Made by a program: the position numbers and the translations under genes. This document shows positions 34,001 through 46,925 of a stretch of DNA of 64,000 nucleotides, piece by piece; the stretch's first letter is position 1; each line of letters begins with the position of its first letter. The notes beneath the pieces are model-generated. The model searched no databases and was not told the origin of the DNA. It saw nothing but the letters and a program-made list of their open reading frames with translations. The stretch comes from Synaphobranchus kaupii (taxonomy: Eukaryota > Chordata > Actinopteri > Anguilliformes > Synaphobranchidae): assembly GCA_029718625.1 (NCBI GenBank), contig CM056387.1:39868945-39932944 (forward strand), read 5' to 3'.

Positions 34001-34150
34001 AGAGGCTACGCTAGCATCAATAACAGAGGCTGTGCTGGCATCAATAACAGAGGCTGTGCTGGCATCAATAACAGAGGCTGTGCTAGCATCAATAACAGAG
34101 GCTACGCTGGCATCAATAACAGAGGCTGTGCTGGCATCAATAACAGAGGA
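34001..34150. repeat. 24-bp minisatellite at gap edge, about 6 visible copies
   Basis: Unit AGAGGCTGTGCTGGCATCAA plus TAAC, with GCT[AG]/ACG variants. The array runs out of the gap, so the visible copies are only its right end. Confidence 0.92.
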
Positions 34151-34764
34151 TTGAGTCATTTATATAGATTAAACCACCCCACGGTCTGAGAAATGAATGA
34201 AGATTTTATTTACTACTTTGCCTTTTCAATATTTAACATGCAATTCCCTTTTCTGAAGGTCTCAAGACTGAATTTTAAAACTCAAATTAGAAATAAGTGA
34301 AAAGGCCAATGTGTTTATTTGGTGCTGGTGGAAGAATTTTGTTAGTTTTGTCAGTTAACATTTGCGCCCAGATGGCTTTATCAGCACTCATAACAGTGAC
34401 AGTAATCCGAGGTGACAAGTAAAAATTGTTTTACTATGCCAAGAAACAGAAGCTTTAATTTAGTCTTTAAATAAAGTTTTGTGTGTTTTCCAAGGCCATC
34501 AGAAGGCATGTAGGGAGATGCCATACTTTGCCATGCGGCTCCGACGCAACTGTTTTTTCTTGAAAGGTTCTGGAAGCCCGGCCCACTTATGGTTTTGAGA
34601 AATACATTTTTTTGAAGTTTTATTTTGGTTGCTTCCACTGAAGCATTATTAATGTACAATATTTTCCCATGTCCTAATTAAAATATAGGTCAGTACTTAT
34701 TACTTATTTACTGAGTTATTTATCTTTATCGAGGGTGGGAATCATTTTGGAGTGTACTGCATAT

Positions 34765-35091
34765 ATGTGTATGTGTGTGTGTTTGTGTGTGTATGTGGGT
34801 ATATGTGTGTGTATGTGTGTGTTTGTGTGTGTATGTGGGTATATGTGTGTGCACGTGTGTGAGTGAGTGCATGTGTGTGTGTATATATGTGTGTGCACGA
34901 GTGTGAGTGAATGCATGTGTGTGTGTATATATGTGTATGTGTGTGCGTGTATTTGTGTGTATATGTGTGTGCATGAGTGTGAGTGAGTGCATGTGTGTAT
35001 ATATGTATATATGTGTATGTGTGTATGTGTGTATGTGTGTGTATATGTGTATGTGTGTGTGTATGTGCGTGTATATGTGTGTATATGTGTG

Positions 35092-35125
<34 letters not shown>

Positions 35126-35150
35126 TATATCAGTGGACAGATAGATGAAT
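34765..35150. repeat. GT/TATATGTG-rich region ending in (GACA)n
   Basis: Irregular TGTGTATGTG arrays with GTGAGTGAGTGCATG inserts are followed by about nine GACA units near 35095-35133. Low-complexity His/Thr frames here are spurious. Confidence 0.9.
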
Positions 35151-35955
35151 AAATGCATGAAAAGAGACAGAAATGTATATAGATATACAGACATAAATTT
35201 CCAGCTCCGCTCTGAAATGGCAATCATGAATCTTCATGGCGTCCGGCGACGTGGAAAGCATCCTTTCAGAAAATGACTATTGATGATGGTGTGCCGCTGG
35301 CGGGAGGGAACGCAGGGCGGCGGTAACACGGCGGCGGAGCGATAGCGGATCGTTTAACCGCGGGCGGCGTGAGGGGAGACCCCCGAAGCACAACAAAGAG
35401 AGCTCCGCGGAAATTTATCCCGGTGCAGCGGGAAAAGGGAATAAAATACGAGGTGTTTAAAAGCCAACGTTCCGAATCGGGAACCGCGGGCGCCAATTAC
35501 GCACGGAGCTGTGAGGCAGGAAAATATCTCAATTCTGCTCCCAAAAAAAAAAAAATTGAAAAGCAGTGCATTCTGTAGGGCAGGTTTAGTCCGCAGTGTG
35601 AAATGTTTTCAGGCTGATTAAAGCACTCGGCTATCAGTGTGCTATTCGCAGCCAAACATATTTCATGCTGTTGAATGAAAACCTAGAGAGAGGGCGAGAG
35701 AGTGGGAGAGAGGAGGATCAGATAACCGTTAGGCCGCGAGGGAGTTGCTGATTAGTTCTGTTTTGTTTTTATTTTAATGTGCTGTCATGATAGCATGTTT
35801 ATCATTTTTTTCCAGAAACTGTTTAGTAGGGGGGGGCAGATATTGTACCACCAAAGAGTAAAAAACAAAGAACATTGAAGGTCTTTTGGAGCCCGGAATG
35901 TTCCCTCCATTCCAACAGCTCCCCCTCACTTAATTCAAAAAAGTTGAGTGTGTTC

Positions 35956-36645
35956 TGCTAGCTGTAGGGCCTTGGTTTACAGAGCTGCTAGCTGTAGGGC
36001 CTTGGTTTACAGAGCTGGTAGCTGTAGGGCCTTGGTTTACAGAGCTGCTAGCTGTAGGGCCTTGGTTTACAGAGCTGCTAGCTGTAGGGCCTTGGTTTAC
36101 AGAGCTGCTAGCTGTAGGGCCTTGGTTTACAGAGCTGGTAGCTGTAGGGCCTTGGTTTACAGAGCTGCTAGCTGTAGGGCCTTGGTTTACAGAGCTGCTA
36201 GCTGTAGGGCCTTGGTTTACAGAGCTGCTAGCTGTAGGGCTAGGGTTTACAGAGCTGCTAGCTGTAGGGCCTTGGTTTACAGAGCTGCTAGCTGTAGGGC
36301 CTTGGTTTACAGAGCTGCTAGCTGTAGGGCTAGGGTTTACAGAGCTGCTAGCTGTAGGGCTAGGGTTTACAGAGCTGCTAGCTGTAGGCCTTGGTTTACA
36401 GAGCTGCTAGCTGTAGGGCCTTGGTTTACAGAGCTGCTAGCTGTAGGGCCTTGGTTTACAGAGCTGCTAGCTGTAGGCCTTGGTTTACAGAGCTGCTAGC
36501 TGTAGGGCTAGGGTTTACAGAGCTGCTAGCTGTAGGGCCTTGGTTTACAGAGCTGCTAGCTGTAGGGCCTTGGTTTACAGAGCTGCTAGCTGTAGGGCCT
36601 TGGTTTCCAGAGCTGCTAGCTGTAGGGCTACGGTTTACAGAGCTC
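35956..36645. repeat. 30-bp minisatellite, about 23 copies
   Basis: The unit contains GCTGCTAGCTGTAGGGCCTT and GGTTTACAGA, with CTAGGG/CCTTGG alternatives and two copies one base short. Each unit carries a GCTAGC palindrome. The unit length keeps false frames open. Confidence 0.95.
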
Positions 36646-37729
36646 GAAGTTTCTGATGTAAACACAAATCAAGGTCATGACTCCAGATATCATGTCCATG
36701 AAAACTGCAGTTAAGAAATAAAAAGTTGCATTTTCATTGTCTTTATTTATTAATATGATTTTTTTGTATGTTATTTATTTTGGGTGCTGTTGTAGTGCAC
36801 ATTTATTTTAACAACTACAATAACCAAAACACCTGAGAGGTGTATTTGATCCAATCAAATCCATGGACGGTGTAGCGTAGTCCATAGAACCATTGTGGCC
36901 AGGTTATAGAAGCTGTTCAATTGTGCAGTTTCAGATCTATATCTACACCTTCCTGGCAAGAGTATACCTTGCCTGGGGCCTGAATCATGAACCCTGAGCC
37001 AACTCTGTTTCTATCAACAGTTTCTATCAGCTTCATATTCTCATTCACCTCTGTTGCCCCCTGAAGTGTGCCCATTTTAAACGCCCACTCACACTGATTG
37101 ACAGCCGGGATCCCCAGGGAGAGCGTTCACCCCGCGATTTTAGCCGCAAAACACCCCGCCCTTCTCCAGGCAGAGAGCGGCTGGGCTGCATGGTCGGTAT
37201 GGCAACCAACCCATGCACTAACTGACAGGTAGTCCTGCCCCCAACCACCCCCACCATTACAAACTGCCCAAATGACTCTGCCCCCCCCTCCTCAAACCGC
37301 ATTTACCTTCTTCTGAGTCCGGAGTTTCAAACCTAGACCCCCAACTGCCATGAACTTTATGGACTCTGACAGCGAATCAGAGTCCTAATCAAGACCGTAT
37401 TACACTACCTAACGCACAAATCTTCCCCGGCAATTCACAAAGCCAGTCGGCCGGCACCTCTCCCTCGACCCCAAACACCCCCCTGTCTCTCTCTCTCTCT
37501 CCCTCTCTCTCTCTTTCTTTCTTGTTATTTCTCTCTCTCTCTCTCTCTCTCTCTCCATCTGGTAAAGCTAGGTTAGTGGGGAAGAAAGCAATCTTGTCAG
37601 AAGAGATGTTCAGGAAACCCTGACCATGTGATTGGCTCTCCATTAAGGTAATGAGGTCTCCGGCATGGCGGCTGCAATCAGCCCAGGCCCAGCTCCCCCA
37701 AGAGGATTCTTTCATTCTTCTATAAAAAA

Positions 37730-38680
37730 AACCCTTTAAGTCTAATTTCTTTCATTTTTTTCTCCCTTCCCCCTGCTTTCTATGTCTTGGTGGGGATAGG
37801 AATCACATGATTTTCTATTCAATTATATATATAGCCAACCAATTAAAGAAATTGTTGGAGAATTATAATTGTTTTGATTAATTGGGAAACTTTAAAGCCA
37901 TCAATTAAATATTCATTTTAATACATATATTCTTTGGAATCTAATTCTCGCTGCAGGACTGTTTCTTACCCTCTGCCCCTCAATCACGTTAATTGGTCGC
38001 TTATTTGATGCAATCCAGACTGTAATTGAGGCACTAAGTGATTTTCTACTCAACGGACTCGATGCTTTTGACTTGAAACCTGGAGTGGCTTTTGCTTAAA
38101 GAGCAAGCACTACTGGTAATGTTACATCCTGCTGAGTATATCGCCATTTCAGTTTAGCTGGGTAACCGCAGGAATGAAAAGACTTTTTTTTTTTTGCTTG
38201 TGGATGATACTGTAAACTAGTCACACTACAATTTACGATGGACATTGTTTTTTTACGGTCAGGTTTCTCTCTGTATCTACCTTCTAATCAACATTACCGT
38301 GTAAGCTCTCCCTCAGGTGGAGAGCTTATATCAGACAGCAGCCAGTGAAGCAGCAGAGATAATGACCCTTCTGCCCTTTCTCTGAATGACAACAACTATT
38401 TAAAATGTCAAAATCTCACGTTAGAAAAGCCCATCAATTTTTATCTAAAACTAGTCGCCGATCAAAGCGTTACTTGATATTCGGACCAATTCACAATTCA
38501 CAATGCACAAATATATACTTATAGACAGGTCAGGTCAACAGCAAAAGTAGTCTGCATTATTATGCATGAATTCTCTAAATGTCAAACCCATGCAAACCTT
38601 TATTGACTTCTGGACATTAATAAATAAGTTTAATAATGTTTGGATCAACGACAAAAAAAAAACTTAATGAAGCAGGAAGC
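37730..38680. other. AT-rich single-copy stretch, possible non-coding conserved element
   Basis: Dense homeodomain-type words (CAATTAAAG, ATTAATTGG, TAATT) at 37830-37960. No coding signal, and no exon recognised up to 40.5 kb. Confidence 0.2.
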
Positions 38681-40572
38681 ATCGACGAAGAAGCTCAGTG
38701 AAGAATTAACAACCGGAACATTTGGTGAAAATGTCATTGTGCTACCTTATAACCAGCCAGTATGAATGCTGAGTTATACACAGGACAGCAGAGGGGGAAA
38801 GACCTCCTATACTTTAGGGGGCGATGTTTCACTGTCATCACTCTCATTCCTCTGTAGTACCATGTGATCTCTGCATTCCAAATGGGGGGGGGGGGGTCTC
38901 AGAGGCAATTCCTACAGGGTACAGCACCAACGCACTTAACACGTCGAACCTTTCAGTGGCACGTACTTCACTGACCACATCTTGGTTGGGGGGCGGGGGG
39001 TGGTACGCACCATCTTAAGACAGAGCAGCTTGGAAGGGCATGGTTTTCAATGGGAAATTACACTGCAGAATTGGTAATAGGCCTACCCCTTCCATATTTA
39101 TGGAATGTATCTGAAAATAGTGTATGTTCCAACCTTTTTAGATACCGTGTAATAATAACAACAGCTGGAAGATTCTTGCAAGAAATTAATATTGTAGCAT
39201 CTGTGTATAAAGGACCATCAGTCATAATTTCATAACATTCCTTGACCTTTTTCCGTCGACCAAAACTATTTATTTAAAACAAATTTTAGTTTCCATTGAC
39301 TAACAATAGACAAAAAGTAACACTAATCAAATTTGACTAAAACTAAAATGCAATTTATTCAGAAGACTAACAAAGTAAAAGAAAACTTGCTGTCAAAATG
39401 AACACAGCCTGTTACATTTTAAAATGATACATGATCAATAAACAAATCAGCAGATTAACACTTTCAGTAAATCAATTATCCATTTGTTTTTGTCGGCCAC
39501 AGAATTCCAACAATAAGTCAAACTTCAATTTATCATACGCTGCTGGTGCCACGGTAATCAAGGACAGAAATGTTGCAATAGTTTTAGTGTAAATGTTTGT
39601 AGTGTAAATTCCTCCGCTGACCCAGTTGCAGTAGTGTAAAACCGTCTGTACTCTGTGACAGCGAAATCTCTCCTGTGCTCTGGAACAGTTTGCGCTTCAC
39701 TGAAATCCATCAATCTGGCAACACACCCAACGTCTCGGGACGTCCCTTCTGCTCACAGAGCACCACCGGTACGGCTCTGAAAAAGTGACGAGATCGGCTG
39801 CATCACAAAGCCAAAATCCACCATCCAAGTCAAGTCAAACGCAGATACATACAGATCCACCATCCAAGTCAAATCCCACAACACCTCCTGTGAGTCAAGT
39901 TCCCCAATCTGGCAATTCTGCAAACACACAGGTGTGGATACACAGCAGTGAAAGCTTTCTTATATAAACCTTTATTTATACAAGATCAAGATGTCTGGCC
40001 TACTTTAGATCACACTGGTAAGATCATGAGTAATATACCAGGAGCAGTCATGCAGCTATGCGTCTTGTTGTTTTTTAGAGGGTCTTTGATCTAACTTTTG
40101 AACATTTTGGAATTTTGATTTAAGTGAGGACAGAAAATTGTTCTTAAAATGTTACTTAAAAAAAAAGATTCTATTTGTAGTTGTGAAGGATTGCTTCATT
40201 AAATCCTTGTAGGCTGTCCAGGTTTCTGTTAATATTCACTCCCAGTGATGGGTGTGTTTGCTTTTGACTCTCATATCAGAGGAGTTTGATTTACGAAGAT
40301 GTCTCTGACCATCCGTCCTGTAGGAGCCAGCTGCCATAGGCCCGAGGGTGATACGGCTTTATTGAAGAGTCGCTCCCGGCAATCGTATCTTCCACCGAGC
40401 GGTAAGCAAGGCCGCGCCCAGACAGGCGCATCAGACGGATGACTCCGCCCGTTCCCACCCATCACCACAGCATCTGTTTATTTTCACAGGACAGGAGAGG
40501 ACAGGGGAGTGCCCGCTCCCCACCACTGCCAGCCGCTACCGGAAACTTCTATTAGAGACTAAACACGCGGCG

Positions 40573-40680
40573 GGCGCTTCATGGACAAACGGCGGGCGCG
40601 TCACGGTAACGCATGAAGGACACGAGGCGGGCGCGTCACGGTAACGCATTGCGGTCACGCGGCGGGCGTGTCACAGCAAG
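40573..40680. repeat. CpG-rich imperfect repeat of about 40 bp, 3 copies
   Basis: GCGGCGGGCGCGTCACGGTA-type units with CATGAAGGACACG or CATTGCGGTCACG between them. A local CpG-rich island in AT-rich surroundings. Confidence 0.7.
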
Positions 40681-40687
40681 GTATAAT

Positions 40688-41256
40688 ATTCAGAGAGAAA
40701 GAGAGGAGGAGAGTAAGAGAAAGAGAGGAGGAGAGTAAGAGAAAGAGAGGAGGAGAGTAAGAGAAAGAGAGGAGGGGAGTAAGAGAAAGAGAGGAGGGGA
40801 GTAAGAGAAAGAGAGGAGGGGAGTAAGAGAAAGAGAGGAGGAGAGTAAGAGAAAGAGAGGAGGAGAGTAAGAGAAAGAGAGGAGGGGAGTAAGAGAGGAG
40901 GGGAGTAAGAGAAAGAGAGGAGGAGAGTAAGAGAAAGAGAGGAGGAGAGTAAGAGAAAGAGAGGAGGAGAGTAAGAGAAAGAGAGGAGGGGAGTAAGAGA
41001 AAGAGAGGAGGAGAGTAAGAGAAAGAAAGGAGGAGAGTAAGAGAAAGAGAGGAGGAGAGTAAGAGAAAGAGAGGAGGAGAGTAAGAGAAAGAGAGGAGGA
41101 GAGTAAGAGAAAGAGAGGAGGGGAGTAAGAGAGGAGGGGAGTAAGAGAAAGAGAGGAGGAGAGTAAGAGAAAGAGAGGAGGAGAGTAAGAGAAAGAGAGG
41201 AGGAGAGTAAGAGAAAGAGAGGAGGAGAGTAAGAGAAAGAGAGGAGGAGAGTAAGA
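40688..41256. repeat. 22-bp purine-rich minisatellite, about 26 copies
   Basis: Unit GAGAGGAGGAGAGTAAGAGA plus AA, with GGAGGGG variants and two shortened copies. The plus strand is purine except for one T per unit. Confidence 0.94.
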
Positions 41257-41429
41257 TTTTTTTTTTCCACCATCAGTTTACTTTTCCAGTAAAATTCTTT
41301 TTTTTATTTTTTTTTTTAAGTTAGATGTTTAAATCAATACACGGTTTCTGCGGGGGACGTTTTCTTTCGGCGAGAGAACAATTTAATTTTGGGACAGTGA
41401 CATTGTACCCCCTATTCGGTTCAGCTAGA

Positions 41430-41672
41430 AGCTGGAGGTGGAGGTGGAGGTATAGGGGAAAGGGGGGGGGGGCTAGTACAGCTACCAGGAGGGGGGTGGG
41501 AGGGGCTGCCAGGAGGGGGGTGGTAGGGGAAAGGGGGGGGGGGGCTAGTACAGCTGCCAGGAGGGGGGTGGGAGGGGCTGCCAGGAGGGGGGTGGGAGGG
41601 GCTGTCAGGAGGGGGGTGGGAGGGGCTGCCAGGAGGGGGGTGGGAGGGGCTGTCAGGAGGGGGGTGGGAGCT
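41430..41672. repeat. 24-bp G-rich minisatellite
   Basis: Unit CTGCCAGGAGGGGGGTGGGA plus GGGG, with CTGTC and CTACC variants, preceded by a duplicated segment with a poly-G run and GCTAGTACAGCT. Each unit has at least three G-runs, making it a strong quadruplex candidate. Confidence 0.9.
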
Positions 41673-41770
41673 CTGGAACACTTTATGAAGAACGTTTGCT
41701 ACTGCTGCTGTTCATAATCCTTACTGGCTGCAGTAGGGACAACAGGTACCATTTAGTACCCCCCCCCAGA

Positions 41771-41858
41771 CACACACACAGACAAACACACAAACACACA
41801 CATAAAGACACACACGCACATGCACACATAGCCTACACACACACACACACACACACAA
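41771..41858. repeat. (CA)n-type microsatellite
   Basis: ACACACAGACAAACACAC-type repeats. Similar tracts occur at 42575-42617 and 43168-43312. Between and around them (41860-44280) I see unique sequence without a recognised exon. Confidence 0.85.
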
Positions 41859-44289
41859 ATAAATACTGTTAAGCAAATTATTAAGCCAATCCTCTCTGCA
41901 CATATTGTAGTCAATCCACTATATTGTAACAGTGTGTGTTTTCATGTTAACAAGTGACGTGAACTTCTGTGAGCTTCTATATAATGGCGAATTGTAATGG
42001 CGTGCACCCGTTATTTCGCATTGCGATTTAAAAAAAATAAGTAAAAAGAACTGGCCTGCTTTAGCATTGCTTCCTCATATTAGAATGAGCTACTGCTGGC
42101 TCGCTAATTAAGATAACGATTCGAATTACGCTAAATAATAACTTTTTGGAGGGAAGGTCTCAAGAGTCGGTGTATAACAAATTAGCTCAATGTCGGCTAG
42201 GTCTTGTTGGTGAAATTGCAAATTAGTGATAATTGATTAGTTGCATTTTTGTACTTCCACACTTCATACATATTTAGTAGTTTGGGGTCTGAGGTGTGCT
42301 GGAATTAAACATGTTCTTTAATGTAAAGATACAGCTAATTATTTCACACACTCAAGTGAAACTGAGCACCACAGTGTGCAACATGGGATGGGAATTTAAA
42401 CAGCCATGACAATATCAAACACACAAATTTAATTAAGCCAAGTCCCTCACGCTGCACTTTAAAGGGTTTAGAACCAATGCCCTGTCAACAAAAACACACG
42501 GAGCTCAGCCTCAAGCTTCTCTTAAAGGGCTGGTGCAGAAATTTCACTGAAATATCAAATACTGATACATATGCACATACACACACATGCGCCCGCGCGC
42601 ACACACACACACACACATCATTCCCTCCCCCTTAGCCACAAATACTGCTATATAATCTCACATTACACACCAGTAAACATTTGAGAAATGAGACGTGAAC
42701 ATTCTGCGTTCATGCAGGCATGATGACACATACATGGCACCATCATGTACTATTACCCGGCTTTCTCTTTTCCGTGTTCACTAACTCATGATGACAAACA
42801 GGGTCTTACCAAAAGTGCACTACTCCTATCACACTGCCCCCTGGTGGCTACTGACAAACCTGTCAAACCAGCCAACGTAACCACGATGAACACTTTATTT
42901 AACAAATGCTTGCTTTGTGTGTAATGCAGTCATTTAGAGATGTTGTATATGAGAATGATATTTGCATGGGAACAAACATCTTTAAAGTCTAGCAAAGCAA
43001 GTGCTATTTACAAAACCATCACTTCACATTGAGTTTTACATTCAAAGCAGGCAGACTTCTGAAAAGAAATGACTGTTTGTCTGAATTGTCTGTTTTGGCA
43101 GAATGCAATTTTGAATCCGTATGAATGGTTGCCAATGGTTTCACATAATGCAGTAGATTATGAGTAGACACACACAGTCACACTCACACACAAGCAAACG
43201 CAGACACACACAGACACAAACGCACGTACGCACACACACACAGACACGCACACAAATGCACGCATACACACACACATGCATACCGGCACACATGCACATC
43301 CACACACACACCCCAAAGCATTTGTGCTATCAGCTGCATACTACACACTGTGCACACTCACTATGCATACTCACTATGCACACTTACACGTAATGACATA
43401 TGACGACCATACATGCGTTTCATTTGTTTTTTCATTCGGTCCTCAAAAGGTCATTACGGCGCAAGATTTGCAGCTCGGCCGAGCTGACTTTATCACCGCT
43501 GTCCGTCAGAGCTCTAATCCGCCCTGATCTGTGAAATACGAGGGTGAATCCGTCCTGTTAGCCAGTGAGCATTACTCACTTTTATCAGCTTTCTGTGTGA
43601 TTGAGGAGGCTGTATTTCAAGCACTCCTCTTCCTGGAGAAAGCCAACAGGATGGAGAATCGCTAAGTCAGATTTTATTTACTTTTGAAAACGTACGAGTG
43701 GGACCATTACGGGGGCTGGGTCCAGTGATTAATCCCCACGCATGGCCCCCAAGGTGCTGCAGTGCTGATGTTGCCGGGGGAGACAGCCAACAAGGGAATG
43801 GTGCTGGACGCCTGGCAAAAAACGATGGAAAGACGGACGGGGTCGGGCGGGGTCGGGCGAGGTCGGGCGGGGGGCGTGTGCAGGGTGCAGGTGGCAGAGC
43901 TGCATCCTGGGATATTGAATTTTAACAGCAGTTCAGTCAAATGATTGCGTCTTGCTAAAGGCCGTAATATACTTCATGCTAAGTACGTGTACGTTCGTTT
44001 GGTCTCCCTAGGCCTTGAGTGTACGCATACGCAAGGTGCAATACCAACAGTATAGCAAAGATCCTCTGACAAGGAGATGGAAACAGGAAACAGCAAAGAA
44101 GTAGTAGTACACAATGGCGGTGAGTTTTTGTCGCTGACCTGCCTCCTAGTGGACATAACTTTTAAACATCCATTTAGACAAAGTACGCAGCGGAGTATGT
44201 GAACAATGCCGCTTGCGTAGCGTTCGCGTACGTACGTACGTACATACATACACGTATATACACGAGTATATCGAGGCCTTTAGACACCT

Positions 44290-46690
44290 TTAGGGTTTGG
44301 TAGTATAATGTAGAAAGCTGGGTTTGGTAGTATAATGTAGAGCTGGGTTTGGTAGTATAATGTAGAGAGCTGGGTTTGGTAGTATAATGTAGAGCTGGGT
44401 TTGGTAGTATAATGTAGAGAGCTGGGTTTGGTAGTATAATGTAGAGAGCTGGGTTTGGTAGTATAATGTAGAAAGCTGGATTTGGTAGTATAATGTAGAG
44501 CTGGGTTTGGTAGTATAATGTAGAGAGCTGGGTTTGGTAGTATAATGTAGAAAGCTGGATTTGGTAGTATAATGTAGAGCTGGGTTTGGTAGTATAATGT
44601 AGAGCTGGGTTTGGTAGTATAATGTAGGGAGCTGGGTTTGGTAGTATAATGTAGAGCTGGGTTTGGTAGTATAATGTAGGGAGCTGGGTTTGGTCGTATA
44701 ATGTAGAGCTGGGTTTGGTAGTATAATGTAGGGAGCTGGGTTTGGTCGTATAATGTAGAGAGCTGGGTTTGGTAGTATAATGTAGGAAGCTGGGTTTGGT
44801 AGTATAATGTAGAGAGCTGTGTTTGGTAGTATAATGTAGAAAGCTGGGTTTGGTAGTATAATGTAGAGAGCTGGGTTTGGTAGTATAATGTAGGGAGCTG
44901 GGTTTGGTAGTATAATGTAGAAAGCTGGATTTGGTAGTATAATGTAGAGCTGGGTTTGGTAGTATAATGTAGAGAGCTGGGTTTGGTAGTATAATGTAGG
45001 GAGCTGGGTTTGGTAGTATAATGTAGAAAGCTGGATTTGGTAGTATAATGTAGAGCTGGGTTTGGTAGTATAATGTAGAGAGCTGGGTTTGGTAGTATAA
45101 TGTAGAAAGCTGGATTTGGTAGTATAATGTAGAGCTGGGTTTGGTAGTATAATGTAGGGAGCTGGGTTTGGTAGTATAATGTAGAGCTGGGTTTGGTAGT
45201 ATAATGTAGGGAGCTGGGTTTGGTCGTATAATGTAGAGCTGGGTTTGGTAGTATAATGTAGGGAGCTGGGTTTGGTCGTATAATGTAGAGAGCTGGGTTT
45301 GGTAGTATAATGTAGGAAGCTGGGTTTGGTAGTATAATGTAGAGAGCTGTGTTTGGTAGTATAATGTAGAAAGCTGGGTTTGGTAGTATAATGTAGAGAG
45401 CTGGGTTTGGTAGTATAATGTAGGGAGCTGGGTTTGGTAGTATAATGTAGAAAGCTGGATTTGGTAGTATAATGTAGAGCTGGGTTTAGTAGTATAATGT
45501 AGAGAGCTGGGTTTGGTAGTATAATGTAGAAAGCTGGGTTTGGTAGTATAATGTAGAGAGCTGTGTTTGGTAGTATAATGTAGAAAGCTGGGTTTGGTAG
45601 TATAATGTAGAGAGCTGGGTTTGGTAGTATAATGTAGGGAGCTGGGTTTGGTAGTATAATGTAGAGCTGGGTTTGGTAGTATAATGTAGGGAGCTGGGTT
45701 TGGTAGTATAATGTAGGGAGCTGGGTTTGGTAGTATAATGTAGAAAGCTGGGTTTGGTAGTATAATGTAGAGAGCTGGGTTTGGTAGTATAATGTAGAGA
45801 GCTGGGTTTGGTAGTATAATGTAGGGAGCTGGGTTTGGTAGTATAATGTAGAGAGCTGGGTTTGGTAGTATAATGTAGGGAGCTGGGTTTGGTAGTATAA
45901 TGTAGAGCTGGGTTTGGTAGTATAATGTAGAGCTGGGTTTGGTAGTATAATGTAGGGAACTGGGTTTGGTAGTATAATGTAGAGAGCTGGGTTTGGTAGT
46001 ATAATGTAGAGAGCTGGGTTTGGTAGTATAATGTAGAAAGCTGGGTTTGGTAGTATAATGTAGAGAGCTGTGTTTGGTAGTATAATGTAGAAAGCTGGGT
46101 TTGGTAGTATAATGTAGAGAGCTGGGTTTGGTAGTATAATGTAGGGAGCTGGGTTTGGTAGTATAATGTAGGGAGCTGGGTTTGGTAGTATAATGTAGGG
46201 AGCTGGGTTTGGTAGTATAATGTAGAAAGCTGGATTTGGTAGTATAATGTAGAGCTGGGTTTGGTAGTATAATGTAGAGAGCTGGGTTTGGTAGTATAAT
46301 GTAGAGAGCTGGGTTTGGTAGTATAATGTAGGGAGCTGGGTTTGGTAGTATAATGTAGAGCTGGGTTTGGTAGTATAATGTAGAGCTGGGTTTGGTAGCA
46401 TAATGTAGGGAACTGGGTTTGGTAGTATAATGTAGAGAGCTGGGTTTGGTAGTATAATGTAGGGAGCTGGGTTTGGTAGTATAATGTAGGGAGCTGGGTT
46501 TGGTAGTATAATGTAGGGAGCTGGGTTTGGTAGTATAATGTAGAGCTGGGTTTGGTAGTATAATGTAGAGAGCTGGGTTTGGTAGTATAATGTAGAGAGC
46601 TGGGTTTGATAGTGTAAAGTAGGGGTCTGGGTTTGGTAGTATAATGTAGAGCTGGGTTTGGTACTATGTCGGGAGCTGGGTATGGTAGTA
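44290..46690 (+). repeat. 2.4-kb minisatellite amplified from a SINE head
   Basis: About 90 copies of a 25- or 27-bp unit, core GGTAGTATAATGTAGGGAGC followed by TGGGTTT. The core matches the tRNA-like head of the local SINE (GTAGTATAATGGGTAGGGAA then CTGGGCTTG in the copy at 27695-27896). The array runs directly, in the same orientation, into a SINE body at 46733. The minus-strand frames of 700 and 440 codons (Tyr/Leu/Pro/Thr repeats) come from a unit without stops in any frame and are not genes. Confidence 0.9.
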
Positions 46691-46925
46691 TAATGATTAG
46701 TGATCTGAGTTTGGTCATATAATGATAATTATTTGGGAGCCAATTTTGTACCTGGAAGGTTGCAGGCTTGAATCCTACGTTGGAAACCGCTGCTGTACCC
46801 TTGAGCAAAGTACCTAACCTGAATTGTAAATATCCAGCTCTTCAAATGGATGGTAACTAAAAAAAATGAAACTGTGTAAGTCACTGTGGATAAGAGCATC
46901 TGTTAAAGGCCTGAATGTAAATGTA
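46691..46925 (+). mobile_element. SINE at the end of the head-derived array
   Basis: After degenerate last units the sequence continues as SINE: GGTTGCAGGCTTGAATCC (B-box-like), TGTACCCTTGAGCAAAGTAC, the body ATATCCAGCTCTTCAAATGG, and the L2-type tail GTAAGTCACTGTGGATAAGA, GCATCTGTTAAAGG and TGTAAATGTAAG. It looks like the progenitor copy of the array. Confidence 0.75.

Noticed and set aside
35948..36714. Cys/Arg/Ala/Leu repeat frames
   Set aside because: By-product of the 30-bp minisatellite.
40671..41273. 200-codon Leu/Ser/Phe/Tyr frame that looks like a membrane protein
   Set aside because: Translation of the 22-bp purine-rich minisatellite on the minus strand. The hydrophobicity is incidental.
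25366..42376. Cryptic recombination signal sequences (heptamer CACAGTG at 25366, 31811 and 42370)
   Set aside because: None of those inspected is followed at 12 or 23 bp by an ACAAAAACC-like nonamer.
44290..46808. Minus-strand open frames of 703 and 440 codons with Tyr/Leu/Pro/Thr repeats
   Set aside because: They are produced entirely by the 25/27-bp minisatellite, which has no stop in any minus-strand frame. Codon pattern and frame shifts between units are not those of a protein gene.
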